A stretch of DNA of 7,032 nt from Thermogladius sp. GTDB taxonomy: Archaea > Thermoproteota > Thermoprotei_A > Sulfolobales > Desulfurococcaceae. The position numbers and the translations under genes are program-made. Shown one piece after another: positions 5,465-7,032 of this stretch (positions are counted from its first letter, which is position 1; each line of letters opens with the position of its first letter). The stretch is from contig WYEE01000123.1 in the NCBI GenBank assembly GCA_009904025.1, forward strand, positions 1 through 7,032. Direction: 5' to 3'. Below the pieces are notes generated by a model. The model was not told the origin of the DNA, ran no database searches, and worked only from the letters and a program-made list of their open reading frames with translations.

Positions 5465-5914
5465 TCTAGGTTTTCTCGACACAATCCATTTCCTCCTCGT
5501 CTTAAACCATAGATAAGCCCATGCCCTAGGGAGGAGGAAATAGACTGCTAAGGGGATCACCGCGTATGCTGCTACAGTGATCGCGATAGTGACATAACGC
5601 CATGTGATGAAGCCCGAGTAGGATGCTTCAAGAGACGACAACTCTTGCCGGGCGAGGGTGAGGTTACCTTCCACCCAGCTAGCTTCCTCACTGGTTAAAT
5701 TGCCTTTATTCAACAACCTTAAAGCATTATTAACATACTCCTCCACCACACTCGTATTCATCCCTGCCTGGCTCAGAGGCTTCAACCTTGCCTCGATGCT
5801 CTCCACTTGGGTGAGGTAAGTGCTAACATCGCCTCCTGTAACATGTGTAATGACTGGCAGCGCGAGTAGTGCCAGGAGCAGTAGTGCTCTAGAGGATGAG
5901 ACGTATCTGCTTAT
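5456..5914 (-). CDS. Signal-peptide, single-TM envelope protein, 152 aa, apparent ATA start
   Basis: Exported membrane protein of unknown family. The frame is open from 5914: residues 1-9 are polar/basic (SRYVSSSR), 10-22 hydrophobic (ALLLLALLALPVI), then a likely cleavage region THVTGGD. An outer helical domain follows (about 27-105) with three sequons (Asn53, 72, 84). A TM helix at about 107-128 and a very basic inner tail (KTRRKWIVSRKPRRR) end it. No ATG, GTG or TTG occurs in frame until GTG 5806, which would discard the signal peptide and leave a 121-base gap after the ATPase gene. The ATA at 5914 lies seven bases after GGGGTG and 13 bases after the ATPase stop. Alternatives are a point change of an ancestral ATG, a one-base shift from the GTG at 5924, or a sequence error. 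Probably an outer partner of the ABC ATPase. Confidence 0.68.
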   Translation of the reverse strand: MSRYVSSSRALLLLALLALPVITHVTGGDVSTYLTQVESIEARLKPLSQAGMNTSVVEEYVNNALRLLNKGNLTSEEASWVEGNLTLARQELSSLEASYSGFITWRYVTIAITVAAYAVIPLAVYFLLPRAWAYLWFKTRRKWIVSRKPRRR

Positions 5915-5921
5915 GGCTTAG

Positions 5922-5930
5922 CACCCCTCA
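5922..5930 (-). promoter_or_regulatory. Shine-Dalgarno before the ATA start, overlapping the ATPase stop
   Basis: TGAGGGGTG on the minus strand: the first three bases are the ATPase stop and GGGGTG is the ribosome-binding element, seven bases before ATA 5914. This spacing is ideal and is the main reason for proposing initiation there. Confidence 0.45.
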
Positions 5931-6599
5931 AACCCTGGTTAAAGACCCGTTGACTAAAAAATATTCTTTGTCTCCGCTGAAACTCTTCAAGTAGAGCTCT
6001 GTTGTGGTAATAATGAATGATGTCCCCAATCTATCCCTCAGGTCTCTAACAACTCCAAATAACGTCTCCACGCCAGCATCATCGACATATGCGAACGGCT
6101 CATCTGCTACTACGAGCTTAGGCTTGTTGACCAGGCTGCGTGCCAGCGCCACCATTTGCTTCTCACCCCCACTCAGAGTACCCACTCTCCGCTCCAGGAT
6201 ATTCGACAAACCCAGTAGCCCGATTACATCTTGGAGAGCCCTCTCTCTAACACTCTTGGGGACTCCCCGGATCAAGGCTGGTAGCTCAATGTTCTCTCTT
6301 ACTGATAGACTCGGGATCAAGTCTATTGACTGGGGTATGTAGGACATGGCATTAGACGCGAGCCTAGTTCTCTCCCCCTCTCTGAGACTCCAGACATCCA
6401 ACCCCTCTATGAAAACCCTGCCCTCATCAGGCTTGATGAGGAGAGCTATAAGCTTAAGCAGAGTCGTCTTCCCGGCCCCACTCCTCCCCCTGATAACGGT
6501 AATCTCCGAGGCCCCAACTTCTAAATTAACCCTGTTTAAAACCCTTCTCCCCTGGAAAGACTTGCCGACATCAACGAGTTTAATTAAATCTCTACCCAA
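5928..6599 (-). CDS. ABC transporter ATP-binding protein, MacB/LolD-like, 223 aa
   Basis: Cytoplasmic ATPase subunit. Walker A GRSGAGKTT (38-46, Lys44), Q-loop Gln90 in YIPQS, signature LSGGEKQ (142-148), Walker B LVVADEP (162-168) with catalytic Glu167. Length and the LIPSLSVRENIELPAL segment suit the MacB/LolD/FtsE group of short ATPases. Two departures: the D-loop reads AYVD rather than xxLD, and the H-loop, normally ending in T-H-D, is IITTTELYL (196-204), so the switch histidine is absent. Activity may be altered or rely on another residue. The start is TTG 6599, giving the expected few residues before LVDVGKSF; the upstream site is weak and 18 bases separate it from the previous stop. 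No FtsX-type permease is visible; the partner may be beyond the right edge or be the unusual membrane proteins downstream. Confidence 0.93.
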   Translation of the reverse strand: MGRDLIKLVDVGKSFQGRRVLNRVNLEVGASEITVIRGRSGAGKTTLLKLIALLIKPDEGRVFIEGLDVWSLREGERTRLASNAMSYIPQSIDLIPSLSVRENIELPALIRGVPKSVRERALQDVIGLLGLSNILERRVGTLSGGEKQMVALARSLVNKPKLVVADEPFAYVDDAGVETLFGVVRDLRDRLGTSFIITTTELYLKSFSGDKEYFLVNGSLTRV

Positions 6600-6617
6600 G
6601 GCTGGAGCCCTTAACAG

Positions 6618-7032
6618 CTATATTATTAGAAAACCGTCGCCGTTGCTAAAAACGATTCCACCAACCTCCTGGAACCATATTTTAACCGTCCTTCCAACAG
6701 ATACCAACGCACCTTTATCCCGCATGTAACCGTAAATTAGCATGGGGCTTCTCGAACAGGATAGTAGGTTGGTCGCATCATACTTGTAGAACCCGCTCAA
6801 CATCATCGACTGCTTTACATCGCTACAAACAGTTAAGCCTACAGCCTTCTCGGAAAGAAATCTACCCGTGTAAACCTCGCTCTCCCTATAGTTCCAATAC
6901 CATCCAAGCGCAGGGGTGAGCCCAGACATCGTCAAAGCATAAACTGTGACCGAAGCTACCAGGAATACAGCCGCTGACACACGGTGGAACCACTTCGATC
7001 GCCCGGCAAAACCCACAGAGGCTATGAGGATG
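6618..7032 (-). CDS. C-terminal part of a membrane protein with exported domain (5' end outside window)
   Basis: The frame is open to the right edge: ILIASVGFAGRSKWF precedes the in-frame GTG at 7016, so that GTG is most likely internal and the gene is longer. Visible are the end of one hydrophobic segment, a basic loop (RSKWFHR), a TM helix (VSAAVFLVASVTVYALTM) and then about 90 residues outside with two cysteines (VCSD and SCSR). The pattern 'C/YSDxK...LSGFY', then 'IYGYMRDKG' and a closing VFSNGDGF resembles the C-termini of large archaeal multi-TM proteins related to GT-C glycosyltransferases or DUF2206. This is recognition by pattern only. It is the first gene seen in the leftward operon, 18 bases ahead of the ABC ATPase, implying a shared role in envelope biogenesis or export. 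Confidence 0.68.
   Translation of the reverse strand, partial: ILIASVGFAGRSKWFHRVSAAVFLVASVTVYALTMSGLTPALGWYWNYRESEVYTGRFLSEKAVGLTVCSDVKQSMMLSGFYKYDATNLLSCSRSPMLIYGYMRDKGALVSVGRTVKIWFQEVGGIVFSNGDGFLII

Noticed and set aside
6004..6729. Plus-strand open frames of 112 and 127 codons
   Set aside because: Antisense to the well-supported ABC ATPase; low-complexity Ser/Leu/Pro-rich translations typical of shadows.

Overview
The window looks like chromosomal DNA of a hyperthermophilic crenarchaeon, most likely from the Desulfurococcales. This is an inference. It rests on TATA-type promoters that sit about 25-33 bases from start codons (leaderless or very short leaders), Shine-Dalgarno sites of the GGTG/GGAGGTGA type, heavy use of AGG/AGA and ATA codons, frequent GTG/TTG-type starts, and protein families typical of that group (stand-alone ATP-cone protein, DUF1616 proteins, archaeal MPT-binding protein). 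No rRNA, tRNA, CRISPR array, insertion sequence or phage gene was seen.

Left block (130-1908, minus strand): three small, apparently separately promoted genes. From the right these are a stand-alone ATP-cone protein (possible nucleotide sensor), a carboxymuconolactone decarboxylase/AhpD-like protein with the full E-X11-C-X2-C-X3-H active-site signature, and a two-part molybdopterin-binding-domain protein that is probably leaderless. A divergent intergenic region (1909-2083) separates them from the next block. It holds TATA elements for both directions and a 12-of-14 inverted repeat lying over the likely promoter or leader of the rightward genes.

Centre block (2084-4308, plus strand): L-threonine 3-dehydrogenase of the short-chain/epimerase type, followed by glycine C-acetyltransferase (2-amino-3-ketobutyrate CoA ligase). 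Together they convert threonine + NAD + CoA to glycine + acetyl-CoA + NADH. The second gene has its own TATA box.

Right block (4316-7032, minus strand, running in from beyond the right edge): a tight operon of cell-envelope genes. In order of transcription these are the C-terminus of a membrane protein with an exported domain, a MacB/LolD-type ABC ATPase that lacks the usual switch histidine, a signal-peptide/single-TM protein whose best start is a non-standard ATA codon, a possible 42-codon ORF behind a perfect Shine-Dalgarno, a single-TM protein with an N-glycosylation-rich outer domain that resembles the C-terminal half of DUF1616 proteins, and a four-TM protein that resembles the DUF1616 N-terminal half. 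The two DUF1616 halves are therefore separate genes in reversed order. None of the starts visible in this operon is ATG. No recognisable ABC permease is present in the window. The operon reads as an uncharacterised archaeal envelope complex or transporter and is the most interesting part of the window. It meets the threonine genes tail-to-tail with only 7 bases between stop codons.
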